Positions 1 through 5,596 are shown, numbered from the stretch's first letter. The stretch is 6,275 nucleotides of DNA from Nitrospira sp. (GCA_025360665.1 JANYBU010000213.1:1-6275); one strand, 5' to 3'. The notes: generated from the sequence alone by a model not told the origin. Translations and numbers: made by a program.

Positions 1-1
1 C

Positions 2-241
2 TGTCCCGTCAACGCATTGGCCATGACCAAGATGTATGAGTTCTCGACCCACGATAAGCGCACCTTGCTGTTCGACAAGAAGCGGCTGTACGACATCGGC
101 GAGCGCCATCTTGACGATGCAAAAAAATACTTATACGCGCACAATCAGGAAAAGAATGTTGAGGAAAGCCGGGAGTATCGGTATTACTTCCCGCAATCGG
201 TGCTGAAGCCGACTCAACCACCCCCTAAGCATCTAGGCTAA
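2..241 (+). CDS. nuoI: NADH-quinone oxidoreductase subunit I (NuoI), C-terminal part, cut by window edge
   Basis: This is the last 79 codons of a NuoI-like subunit, the 2x[4Fe-4S] ferredoxin-type protein that passes electrons along the peripheral arm of respiratory complex I. The frame is open from base 2 and starts with CPVNALAMTKMYEF, which matches the last cysteine-proline of the second cluster motif and the segment after it in the complete paralogue in this window (CPVDALGMTREYEW). A basic, tyrosine-rich tail follows (DDAKKYLYAHNQ) and the gene stops with TAA at 239-241. The tail is longer than in the second copy, so the two are diverged paralogues and not a recent duplication. A nuoJ-like start lies 9 bp downstream, as expected for a nuo operon. 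The upstream part, including the other seven cluster cysteines, is outside the window. Confidence 0.87.
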   Translation, partial: CPVNALAMTKMYEFSTHDKRTLLFDKKRLYDIGERHLDDAKKYLYAHNQEKNVEESREYRYYFPQSVLKPTQPPPKHLG

Positions 242-250
242 GTCGATCGT

Positions 251-382
251 ATGGTGTTGGGTTTTTTTACCTATTTCGCGCTGGTCAGTATTGTCGCGGG
301 CGTCGGTGCAAATAAATCCCTCCGTGCCTCGATACCGCTGAAGTGCGTACCCGTGTTGACGGTTGTCCCATCGCCAACATGA
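251..382 (+). pseudogene. nuoJ: Truncated nuoJ-like 5' fragment
   Basis: ATG at 251 opens a 43-codon frame, 9 bp after the nuoI stop, where nuoJ normally lies. Its first 20 residues (MVLGFFTYFALVSIVAGVGA) are hydrophobic and look like the first transmembrane helix of NuoJ, the membrane subunit after NuoI in complex I operons. From about base 308 the translation turns hydrophilic and unrelated (NKSLRASIPLKC...), ending at TGA 380-382. The expected conserved NuoJ helices are absent in all frames nearby. I infer that a rearrangement cut nuoJ around base 300-310 and joined it to unrelated DNA. The NuoJ call rests on position and on the short hydrophobic start, so it is moderately sure. From 383 to 485 I see no convincing gene. 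Confidence 0.55.
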
Positions 383-485
383 AGGAAGGAGCTTGCCAGA
401 TGGGCGACGCAAGAGCAACGAGGAGCCGGTTGAATGGCTGCGATCGTTTTCTCGCATTTAACTGACGCGGCTTCTTTGGGAGGCC

Positions 486-830
486 ATGTTCCCAAGTATC
501 GTGGTTGTGATTCAGGAGGACCCATTGCATACTCATCGGGCCGTTGAGGCTCTGCGGATCGCACTCGGCCTCAGTACCGGAGGGAATCCTTTGTCCATTG
601 TCCTCCTGGGTGAGGCGCCACTTCTTCTGGCGGACAATACGGACAATGTGGTCGATGCCGAGATCCTCGAGAAATACCTTCCCTCTATTAAGCAGCTCGA
701 AACACCATTTCTTCTCCCGATGGGATCTCCCTCGCGATTCCAGTTCGATCCGGCCTGCCATGTTCAGGAAGCGTCAGCGTCCGAGATTCAGAAGCTTATG
801 TTCGCGGCCGACCGTGCCCTTGTGTTCTAA
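486..830 (+). CDS. DsrE/DsrF-like (TusC-like) family protein
   Basis: This encodes a 114-residue protein that fits the DsrE/DsrF small sulfur-relay fold in length and pattern. It has an N-terminal hydrophobic strand (SIVVVIQEDP), a helix with alternating AL residues (RAVEALRIALGLS), a second strand (SIVLLGEAPLLL) and a C-terminal helix then strand ending ADRALVF, as TusC/DsrF proteins end. Family members carry persulfide sulfur or act as small structural partners. Here only one cysteine is present (Cys91, in DPACHV), in the C-terminal part, so a catalytic sulfur-carrier role is not assured. The ATG at 486 follows a GGGAGG very closely (about 2 nt), which is tight. No other ATG lies upstream before the in-frame stop at 459, though GTG at 501 is possible. 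It stands alone, with no dsr or tus partner in the window. Confidence 0.75.
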   Translation: MFPSIVVVIQEDPLHTHRAVEALRIALGLSTGGNPLSIVLLGEAPLLLADNTDNVVDAEILEKYLPSIKQLETPFLLPMGSPSRFQFDPACHVQEASASEIQKLMFAADRALVF

Positions 831-965
831 CTTGGTGTATTAGGAATCAGTGTAGTTAGATTATTTGTGGTCATTTGGTCTCCAATGCAGATGATTTGAA
901 AATAAATATGTTTGAAACTTCCCAAGATGGGATTTTACCTGAAGATATTGTGAGCATGCCAGCCG

Positions 966-1370
966 ATGAACCCAACAAGTGAAGCCAACAAGATTGTGGG
1001 CCGAAAAGCTAGGTCGTTACTGAAGGCCTTCGCCACGATAGGCAGACAAAAGCTGGAATATCTGAGGACCGACAAGCCAGAAATTGAGGTGATGCTGGTT
1101 GAGGTTAAACCAGGTGGTCAGAGCGGTCGGCACTTGCATCCTGTGCCGACCCTCGTATATGTCATAGAAGGGACATTAACGGTTGAGCTGGATGATAAAT
1201 CCAGACATAAGTGTCAGGCTGGAAATGCGGTCCTGGAAGTGATCAACACTTGGCACAATGCTAGAAATATGGGGAGAAAATCATTGAAGCTGTTGGTTAT
1301 CTATCTCGGTGAGAAGGGAAGGGCAAATGTGCTCCGTGGAATCAACCGGCTTGCCAGAGAACGAGCATAA
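966..1370 (+). CDS. Single-domain cupin protein
   Basis: This 134-residue protein has one cupin (double-stranded beta-helix) domain at about residues 40-115. Cupin motif 1 is visible as GGQSGRHLHPVP...YVIEG, with His56 and His58 as metal ligands. Motif 2 is AGNAVLEVINTWHNARN, with His97 as the third histidine and a trailing Asn. The usual glutamate three or four residues after the second histidine is replaced (HPVPTL), as in some small cupins of unknown substrate. No signal peptide is seen. The N-terminus (residues 1-35) is basic and polar and the C-terminus is basic (RGINRLARERA). ATG 966 is the only ATG before the in-frame stop at 951, but its ribosome binding site is poor. Substrate and reaction cannot be told from sequence. 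Confidence 0.85.
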   Translation: MNPTSEANKIVGRKARSLLKAFATIGRQKLEYLRTDKPEIEVMLVEVKPGGQSGRHLHPVPTLVYVIEGTLTVELDDKSRHKCQAGNAVLEVINTWHNARNMGRKSLKLLVIYLGEKGRANVLRGINRLARERA

Positions 1371-1837
1371 AAGCCTATGCTGTTCTATACAAGCTCCAAA
1401 TGTTGTATTTCTTGACGAAGGTTCCTTCGGAAGGAGCCGATCAGTTGTTCCCTGAGGCGCTTGCGTTGGGGGGAGTGCTCTGTGGTCTGCCTGCAGGAAG
1501 GTATTCGCGCTATCGGCGGGTCTGTTGGACGGGCCTAGGTCTTAGAAAAGGACGGGGAGGAACGTAAGCTCGATTCCCGATTCCCGGCCATTACCTATGA
1601 CGAACTGGTGAACCTCATCTTCGAGGTAGAACGTGTCGTTGTCCTGTAACAAGCACAGCTCTCTCCACGAAGTTCTCATGGTCAACGCGGCGATAGCGGA
1701 ACCAAGAGCGTGGGTGAAGGGAGAAAAAGCTGGAGTCGAGGATCTTGCCGAAGATGCCTTCTTGATTGGGTTGGTGAAGAAACAGTGAGATACCTGTCCG
1801 GCATTGAACAGAAGCCCTGGGTAAGGAGCCAAGCCTC
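1371..1837 (+). other. Spacer without a convincing gene; possible coding debris
   Basis: Nothing here is recognisable at family level. Short open stretches look partly protein-like. On + there is one ending FPAITYDELVNLIFEVERVVVL at a TAA near 1650, and a frame from ATG 1678 (MVNAAIAEPRAWVKG...) ending about 1788. On - there is one running to 1542 that ends HQFVIGNGRESGIELTFLPV, and another ending RRNLRQEIQHLELV near 1390. They overlap and contradict each other, so at most one strand can be an old gene. The upstream partner expected for nuoI (nuoH or nuoG) is not visible. AAGGAG at 1823-1828 is the ribosome binding site of the following nuoI. Confidence 0.35.
1420..1438 (+). terminator. Hairpin after the cupin gene, possible weak terminator
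   Basis: GGTTCCT and AGGAGCC pair (one G-T wobble) around a TCGGA loop, about 50 bp after the cupin stop. No T-run follows, so a rho-independent terminator is doubtful. It may be a transcript-end structure or chance. Confidence 0.3.
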
Positions 1838-2380
1838 ATGAGCAAGTTTAAAAAGTGGCTCAAGACGATTACGTTCTATGAGATCCTTGTAGGGATGAAA
1901 GCGACCTTGAGTCACCTTCTCCATTATCGACCCATCACGCTCCAATATCCCCACGAAAAGCGTGTCTTGTCCGATAATTACCGCGGCATGCTGGCGTTGT
2001 TGCGATATGACGATGGGACCGAAAAGTGCGTTGCCTGTGACCTCTGTGAAGCGGCCTGTCCCTCGCGCGTGATCTCTGTCATCAGTGCAGAAGTCCCGGG
2101 CGAGCCTACCAAGCGGTATGCGCGGGAGTATTACATGGACATGACCCGTTGTCTCTTCTGTGGGCTGTGCGTCGATGCCTGTCCGGTGGATGCCCTCGGC
2201 ATGACGCGCGAATACGAATGGTCCGTCTATGACAAACGAGACCTGCTGCTGAATAAACAGCAGCTCCTTGCTATTGGAGACCGGTCGTTTCCGATGAGAG
2301 AAAAGCGCCTCGAGTTCCAGCATCCGAACGTCGCCGTCTTCAACGTCGCCTTCCATAATCACCCGGAAAAGCACTTCTGA
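1838..2380 (+). CDS. nuoI: NADH-quinone oxidoreductase subunit I (NuoI), complete
   Basis: This is a full-length 180-residue NuoI, the membrane-arm-proximal ferredoxin-type subunit of complex I that holds clusters N6a and N6b. The two cluster motifs are intact: Cys64, Cys67, Cys70, Cys74 (CVACDLCEAACP) and Cys105, Cys108, Cys111, Cys115 (CLFCGLCVDACP). The N-terminal stretch around HYRPITLQYPHEKR is the usual NuoI segment before the first motif. AAGGAG sits 9 nt before ATG 1838. It is a different paralogue from the copy at the window start: the motif tails are similar, but the C-termini diverge. No other nuo gene flanks it here, so it is an orphan or the survivor of a broken operon. It may serve a second complex I or a related ferredoxin-dependent complex. 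The long open frame on the opposite strand is a shadow. Confidence 0.95.
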   Translation: MSKFKKWLKTITFYEILVGMKATLSHLLHYRPITLQYPHEKRVLSDNYRGMLALLRYDDGTEKCVACDLCEAACPSRVISVISAEVPGEPTKRYAREYYMDMTRCLFCGLCVDACPVDALGMTREYEWSVYDKRDLLLNKQQLLAIGDRSFPMREKRLEFQHPNVAVFNVAFHNHPEKHF

Positions 2381-2419
2381 TGAATGTTCGATGCAGAGAC
2401 ATTGCTTCATTCGGGCTAG

Positions 2420-2545
2420 TCTCTTTCTGACGTCCTGAATCGGATCATCGCGGAAATCCTCCAGCGAGCCGACGGCAACACGACCCTGGCCGCGAAAGCC
2501 CTTGGCATTATCCGCTGGAAGCTCGACCGCCGACGAAAGACCTAG
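2420..2545 (+). pseudogene. C-terminal Fis-type HTH fragment of a sigma-54 (NtrC-family) activator
   Basis: A stop-bounded frame reads SLSDVLNRIIAEILQRADGN then TTLAAKALGIIRWKLDRRRKT and ends at TAG 2543-2545. This is the pattern of the Fis-type DNA-binding tail of sigma-54-dependent response regulators: a helix RIIAEILQRADGN, then turn and recognition helix AAKALGI.RWKLDRR. The AAA+ ATPase and receiver domains that should precede it are missing. The frame is closed by TAG at 2417 and has no start codon, and nuoI ends 40 bp upstream. It is therefore a 3' remnant left by deletion. Intact relatives usually read AAKALGISRWTLDRRLK, so the match is clear for so short a piece. It cannot act as a regulator without the missing domains. 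Confidence 0.72.
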
Positions 2546-2692
2546 GTCCATACCTCCTCTCATCGAAATCAACTCCTCATCTTCAAGCACGTTATCTTGA
2601 TGGCGTATGCTTTCCTAGATCGGTGCGTAGATGCACTGAAGGCTGTGTGATGCGTGTGCAGTCGCACATTGTTTCGCACGCGTGAGAATTGG

Positions 2693-3223
2693 TCATCGAC
2701 CTTGTCTTAACCAGGCAACACGACTTTGCGCTGTGATTTTTAGCCCTGCATCATGCAGTGTCAAATAAGGCGAGCGTTTCGTGAAGAATCGATAAAAACC
2801 TAAACCTAATACGCCAAAGGAATTAAAGGGTAAAGTACGAATCCAGGCTTATGAAGTTCTGCGTTCTGTATAAGGTCGAAAAATGCCGTGACCGAGGAAC
2901 TCCCTTTTCCTGAATGGATAACCCCAAAGAGCAGTCGGTCAATCACGTCAACACCGATAAAGACCTCATTGGACCAGAGATTCCGTGCGATGTCCGCCAG
3001 GAGATTTCTCAGGGGATACTCCACTGCTTGTACCTGACTGCTGTTTACCTCCTCTCTGCGCAAAACGAAATCTCCGAAATCTTCAAACTGTCGAAGAAAG
3101 GATCAGTCCGGAGCGTAGCGCAATGGGACTTCGTTCGGTCTCAATGACCTCGAAGCCCTTGTCAACGTCGCGCGTTAGGCCAAGGAGTGGATTTCCGCTC
3201 ATGCCCTCAAACGTTGAGGACAT
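2693..3223 (-). pseudogene. Frameshifted relic of an unidentified protein gene
   Basis: Three minus-strand frames join into one protein-like sequence. The first starts at ATG 3223 (MSSTFEGMSGNPLLGLTRDV...) and runs to a TGA at 3083-3085. The second is open over 2809-3102 and carries QFEDFGDFVLRREEVNSSQV, then ARNLWSNEVFIGVDVIDRLL and AELHKPGFVLYP. The third, entered near 2822 at a CCCTTTAA run, carries SFGVLGLGFYRFFTKRSPYL and HDAGLKITAQSR and stops at TGA 2693-2695. The frames overlap exactly where each shift is needed, which supports a single old gene with two indels. About 175 residues can be rebuilt. I do not recognise the family: no catalytic motif stands out, and the FGVLGLGFY stretch is short and hydrophobic. 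The start is uncertain (an in-frame ATG at 3202 is also possible). The true 3' end may be further left, past another shift. Confidence 0.65.
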
Positions 3224-3228
3224 TGATG

Positions 3229-3256
3229 GGAAGCCTCTGGCCTTCCGGAGGCTTCC
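3229..3256. terminator. Strong 12-bp hairpin, terminator-like
   Basis: GGAAGCCTCTGG pairs with CCGGAGGCTTCC (one G-T wobble) around a CCTT loop. Only TTTG follows on + and no T-run on -, so it is terminator-like and not a classic terminator. It lies immediately upstream of the minus-strand relic start at 3223, so it would insulate that gene from rightward neighbours or form part of its leader. Confidence 0.5.
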
Positions 3257-3261
3257 TTTGA

Positions 3262-3281
3262 TGTGCTAAATTTGTGCTAAA
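3262..3281. repeat. Direct repeat TGTGCTAAA x2, 11 bp apart
   Basis: TGTGCTAAA occurs at 3262-3270 and 3273-3281, so the copies are about one helical turn apart. Such phased short repeats suit a protein-binding site, for example an integrase arm site or an operator. No integrase gene is seen in the window. Confidence 0.55.
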
Positions 3282-3505
3282 AATCCTCACAAACGACCGA
3301 ATTAGGCAGAAGAAATGGAATCCGTAGAAAGCCAGCAAGCTCATGATTTTCAACAATAAACGGGGAAACTTTCGCAACATCGAGCGGTTCGAATCATTGG
3401 CCTTCTGCCACTCTCCGGGGGACACGCTCCCGTTGTTTCCCGTGACCGTTCTTCATTGTCGTTCAAACATCTTCCTCCGCCGCAAGCCGATGTTTTGTTT
3501 TTTGT

Positions 3506-3586
3506 GACGCCTTCCGGTGAGGTCGACCGGCTATCACCTGCGGGCTGCGTCGATCACGCCAGCGGCCCGCCGCCGTCAGAGGCGTC
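3506..3586. other. Multibranch GC-rich fold, possible structured RNA or DNA
   Basis: An outer stem GACGCCT (3506-3512) / AGGCGTC (3580-3586) closes a domain. Inside are CCGGT/ACCGG (3514-3518/3526-3530), or alternatively GGTGA/TCACC (3516-3520/3534-3538), and GCGGGC/GCCCGC (3540-3545/3565-3570), which itself contains GCGT/ACGC (3547-3550/3556-3559). A T-rich run (3492-3503) lies just left. The nesting is orderly, but I do not match it to a known RNA family or riboswitch. Strand is unknown. Confidence 0.4.
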
Positions 3587-3623
3587 TTGAAACCCGCTGT
3601 CATTCCTCCGCTCATCGCCCGCC

Positions 3624-3659
3624 AGCCCGGCGCGAGAGGGCTTACCGGTGCATGCCGGT
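3624..3659. repeat. Two adjacent small hairpins
   Basis: AGCCC/GGGCT (3624-3628/3638-3642) is followed within 2 bp by ACCGG/CCGGT (3644-3648/3655-3659) around TGCATG. They continue the hairpin series that starts at 3506. Confidence 0.45.
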
Positions 3660-3696
3660 TACGGCCTTCACCTCCCCTCCTCCTTTTACCGTTTCC

Positions 3697-3729
3697 GTTG
3701 GCTCTCCACGTTTTGGTGAGAGAGCCAAC
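3697..3729. repeat. Perfect 10-bp inverted repeat hairpin
   Basis: GTTGGCTCTC (3697-3706) pairs perfectly with GAGAGCCAAC (3720-3729). CAC/GTG extends the stem inside, past one bulged A, to a GTTTTG loop. No T-run follows on either strand. It is the strongest single hairpin of this block. Confidence 0.65.
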
Positions 3730-3778
3730 TTCACTTTAAAATGGTCTTGCCGCCGCCCACAAAAAGTCTCGCGACCAC

Positions 3779-3805
3779 TAATGCTAAGTGCCTGAGTCAG
3801 CATTA
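3779..3805. repeat. Inverted repeat TAATGCT/AGCATTA
   Basis: Seven-base perfect arms (3779-3785 and 3799-3805) surround a 13-nt loop. This is the last hairpin in the structured block, and a pyrimidine-rich run follows on the + strand (TTTCCTCTTCCCCCTTTT). Confidence 0.5.
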
Positions 3806-3995
3806 AGACGCTTTCCTCTTCCCCCTTTTCCGGCCCTCCTGAGGCCTTAAAACGCAATTGATACAATCCAACATTATCTTTAGGCGAATGATCTTGGGGA
3901 CGCGCCTGGTCTCACTTGCGGCGAGAAAGTAACGTGCCCGGTCGCAGGTGGTTAACAAGTATATGACTCTACAATTTGGCTATCGGTCTGCGTCC

Positions 3996-4466
3996 TTACC
4001 CTTGGAACTTTACTAGCTGAGCGTGCTGAGCTCTTGATCTGGGATGAAATGCGACGAATGGTTGTGGCTTGTCAATGAAAAGGCACGTGGGCATATCTAG
4101 TGATAGGGGAGGCCGATCATAGGCGGTGATGAGCGCGCGAAGAAGCCGCTTCGGGGTCGAACTGTCAGATCGTCGAGTACGTTGTGCTAGAGTCGTCCGG
4201 TGCATTAACCGTAGTAGTTCTTCGGCCCGAATGATGGTCCAGCCATGAGCTGCCATCTCCATCTCCGTTGACGACACTGCTAATACGGAGGCTAGACCTT
4301 GCAGGATTGGAAGCCGAGGAGGTGGTTTCCGTCCTGACTCGATCATGCTGAGATAGGCGTGTGTGACACTGCGGCTACCCCCTTGTATAGAAACAGCTTA
4401 CGCGAGTTCCAGAAGTCCCATCCGGTTGTCAAGCCGCAATCTTCGGAGATATGCACCGAACGTCAT
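3996..4466 (-). pseudogene. XRE-type HTH transcription regulator, interrupted by an in-frame stop
   Basis: From ATG 4466 the frame reads MTFGAYLRRLRLDNRMGLLE then LA, TAA at codon 23 (4398-4400), and continues in the same frame to a stop at 3996-3998. After the stop come THAYLSMIESGRKPPPRLPI and LQGLASVLAVSSTEMEMAAH, which is the recognition helix and following helices of an XRE/Cro-type DNA-binding domain. Intact relatives read like LREL(A)..VGVS.AYLSMIESGRR. Here about seven extra residues (SIQGGSR region) lie between the two halves, so a small insertion may accompany the nonsense change. The C-terminal 90 residues are basic and not recognised. The gene has a dyad over its promoter (4499-4513). 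As read it would give only a 22-residue peptide. Restart at MIESG would lose half of the DNA-binding domain. Confidence 0.72.
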
Positions 4467-4498
4467 AAACCTCGTGTTTCCTGTGGTGGGCCGACTCT

Positions 4499-4513
4499 TT
4501 GGATTATATCCAA
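4499..4513 (-). promoter_or_regulatory. Perfect dyad operator over a TATAAT -10 box
   Basis: TTGGAT-TAT-ATCCAA is a perfect 15-bp dyad. On the minus strand it contains TATAAT (bases 4508-4503), about 37 bp before the XRE start at 4466. No good -35 hexamer is seen at 16-18 bp. A dyad on the -10 box just upstream of an XRE gene is the usual layout of an autorepressed promoter. The regulatory role is inferred. Confidence 0.55.
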
Positions 4514-4566
4514 TCAGTTATATGTGAGCACGTCTAACTTATTGCACAACAGAATGGGAGTCCGAA

Positions 4567-4659
4567 ATGAAGAATCAAGAGGACTGGTGTCTGGGTTCTG
4601 AAATAGGGCAGGGAGATGTTTGCCGCGGGCTCGTACCTGAAAACCGCCACGAGCATTGA
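4567..4659 (+). CDS. Possible small ORF divergent from the XRE relic (30 aa)
   Basis: ATG 4567 has GGGAG six bases upstream and encodes MKNQEDWCLGSEIGQGDVCR plus ten more residues, ending at TGA 4657-4659. Another ATG follows at once (4660, TGAATG), opening an 85-codon frame. That second frame runs through the repeat array at 4775-4864 and is probably chance. XRE regulators are often divergent from a small regulated gene, which is the only contextual support. I do not recognise the peptide. Confidence 0.25.
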   Translation: MKNQEDWCLGSEIGQGDVCRGLVPENRHEH

Positions 4660-4774
4660 ATGTCTACAACTTTAATGTCACACCACAAAAAGGTCCTGGA
4701 CAAGAGTTCGTGGTGCCATCTAAACTTCGCAAGAGCGCCTTCTTCACTGGATATCGTCGTGCCAACTCACCCTT

Positions 4775-4864
4775 GGCTGCGTGTTCCGCTCAAAACAGCC
4801 ACCTGTTCTGCTCGAAACCGGCCACTCACAATGCTCCAAACCAATCACCTGACATCCAAAGGCT
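4775..4864 (-). repeat. Array of about four ~22-23-bp degenerate repeats (left array)
   Basis: Four tandem units occupy 4775-4796, 4797-4819, 4820-4842 and 4843-~4864. Read on the minus strand they share GGTTT.GAGC...GAACA.GTGGC. The best unit (4797-4819) matches the right-array unit at 5986-6008 at 22 of 23 bases in inverted orientation. Units with GAACAGGTGGC facing the element interior or exterior in this way recall the multiple transposase-binding repeats of IS21-family ends. The family link is from memory of such ends and not proven. Confidence 0.65.
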
Positions 4865-4886
4865 CACTGTGGGAGTATCCCGTTCG

Positions 4887-5330
4887 TCAGAGGATGTCCG
4901 CTGTGGTCCAATCTTGAATGCGCAACTCAAATGGCGTGTGATTCAGCATGGGGAACGCGAGCCGATGGAAGGTCTGATCGTTCGTGACCAACGTGGCACG
5001 GAGATGGATGGCATGCGCGGCAATCATCAGATCCAATGCCGAGAAGACAATCCCTTTCTTGGTACACCAGGCCCGTACTTGCCCGTAGGTGTCGGCCACG
5101 TGCGTATCCCACGGTAACACCTCAACGCGGATGAGAAAGCCTCGGATCAGCTCAACCAGCTCGTTGGGCGCATCCTTTCGATGCAACCCGTAGATCAATT
5201 CTCCTTGCGTCACGGCAGAAATACCGATGCCATGTTTCTTGGCCGCCCGCGCCAGGTGAGTCCGGACCTGCGGATAGTGCCGCTTCATCGCAAAACTCGC
5301 CATGTTCGTATCGAGCAGGAATAGACTCAC
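4887..5330 (-). CDS. vapC: VapC-type PIN-domain ribonuclease toxin
   Basis: This 147-residue PIN-domain protein is the toxin of a type II toxin-antitoxin pair. VapC toxins are Mg2+-dependent ribonucleases that usually cleave tRNA or rRNA. The expected acidic residues are all present: Asp7 in FLLDTN, Glu44 in VTQGELIYGL, Asp100 in SALDLMIAAHA and Asp118 in LVTNDQTF. Length and motif spacing are normal, so it should be active. The start is GTG (5330-5328) and overlaps the antitoxin stop by four bases (GTGA), so translation is coupled to the antitoxin. The stop lies 23 bp from the left repeat array. Its RNA target cannot be told from sequence. Confidence 0.93.
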   Translation of the reverse strand: MSLFLLDTNMASFAMKRHYPQVRTHLARAAKKHGIGISAVTQGELIYGLHRKDAPNELVELIRGFLIRVEVLPWDTHVADTYGQVRAWCTKKGIVFSALDLMIAAHAIHLRATLVTNDQTFHRLAFPMLNHTPFELRIQDWTTADIL

Positions 5331-5596
5331 GAGAGATCCCGTTCTTCTGCTGGCCCGGTGTCACGATCGCTCAGAAAGTCGTCGGGCAGTTCAGTACGCT
5401 CGACCAGGGCGCAAAATTCTTTCCACGCATTTTTGGGTACCCGTGAGAGAATAATATCGCCGGTGCTGTCATCTCGTCGGATGAACACTTCAGCACTGTC
5501 AATGCGATAGCGCAAAGGCAGTCTGACGGCTTGGCTTCGGCCAGAAAAAAACAGTTTTGCCGTGTCTTTCGTGTCCTGTTTGACCGTGTGTGCCAT
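5327..5596 (-). CDS. vapB: VapB-type antitoxin (SpoVT/AbrB-like)
   Basis: This 89-residue antitoxin precedes vapC and should bind it and repress the operon. Residues 13-53 form a swapped-hairpin AbrB-like DNA-binding domain, with the VapB signature GRSQAVRLP at 19-27, then VFIRRD and IILSRVP. The C-terminal part (W58 onward, with LPDDFLSDRD) is the flexible acidic toxin-binding region. ATG 5596 has a purine-rich GAGGGGGG shortly upstream on the minus strand. Gene order (antitoxin first) and the four-base overlap with vapC are typical. A promoter with a repeated TATCAAG lies about 55-80 bp upstream, where autoregulation by the VapBC complex is expected. Confidence 0.93.
   Translation of the reverse strand: MAHTVKQDTKDTAKLFFSGRSQAVRLPLRYRIDSAEVFIRRDDSTGDIILSRVPKNAWKEFCALVERTELPDDFLSDRDTGPAEERDLS

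Larger units (their letters stand above)
3257..3995. other. Long gene-free region
   Basis: About 740 bp hold no gene I can support on either strand. The open frames at 3517-3795 (+), 3642-3866 (-, TTG start) and 3207-3425 (-) are rich in Arg, Pro and Ser or have odd composition, and two of them lie over strong hairpins. What the region does hold is the TGTGCTAAA direct repeat, a weak tRNA-3'-end-like stretch (3386-3410), and a dense GC-rich hairpin block (3506-3805). From 3806 to 3995 I see nothing notable apart from the tail of the minus-strand XRE relic, which ends at 3996. Confidence 0.5.

Noticed and set aside
379..465. 28-codon ORF between the nuoJ fragment and the DsrE-like gene
   Set aside because: Its start has no clear ribosome binding site. 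A later in-frame ATG at 400 follows AAGGAAGGAG too far upstream, the peptide has no recognisable feature, and it lies in probable rearranged DNA.
285..761. 158-codon open frame on the minus strand
   Set aside because: It lies opposite the DsrE-like gene and the nuoJ fragment. Its translation is basic and low in motif content, as a shadow frame would be.
1682..2590. 302-codon open frame on the minus strand across nuoI
   Set aside because: It is antisense to a complete NuoI with both 4Fe-4S motifs and a good ribosome binding site, and it also covers the Fis-type HTH remnant. The translation shows no known motif.
2746..2758. CTGCAT-C-ATGCAG inverted repeat as a terminator
   Set aside because: The loop would be a single base and no T-run follows. 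It also lies inside the third segment of the minus-strand relic, so it is probably incidental.
2914..3147. 77-codon open frame on the plus strand
   Set aside because: It is antisense to the frameshifted minus-strand relic, whose three frames fit together much better as protein.
3386..3410. tRNA gene 3' end
   Set aside because: The T-loop TTCGAAT and a GCCA are present, but the T-stem does not pair and no acceptor, D or anticodon arm can be built. Kept only as a possible attachment-site relic.
3463..3615. 50-codon minus-strand ORF (MSGGMTAGFKTPL...) over the hairpin block
   Set aside because: Arg/Ala-rich translation over a nested GC-rich fold. The ribosome binding sites are misplaced for either possible start.
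4656..5117. 153-codon and nested 85-codon frames on the plus strand
   Set aside because: The right half of the longer one is antisense to vapC, and both run through the tandem repeat array at 4775-4864. The good reading there is repeat, not protein.
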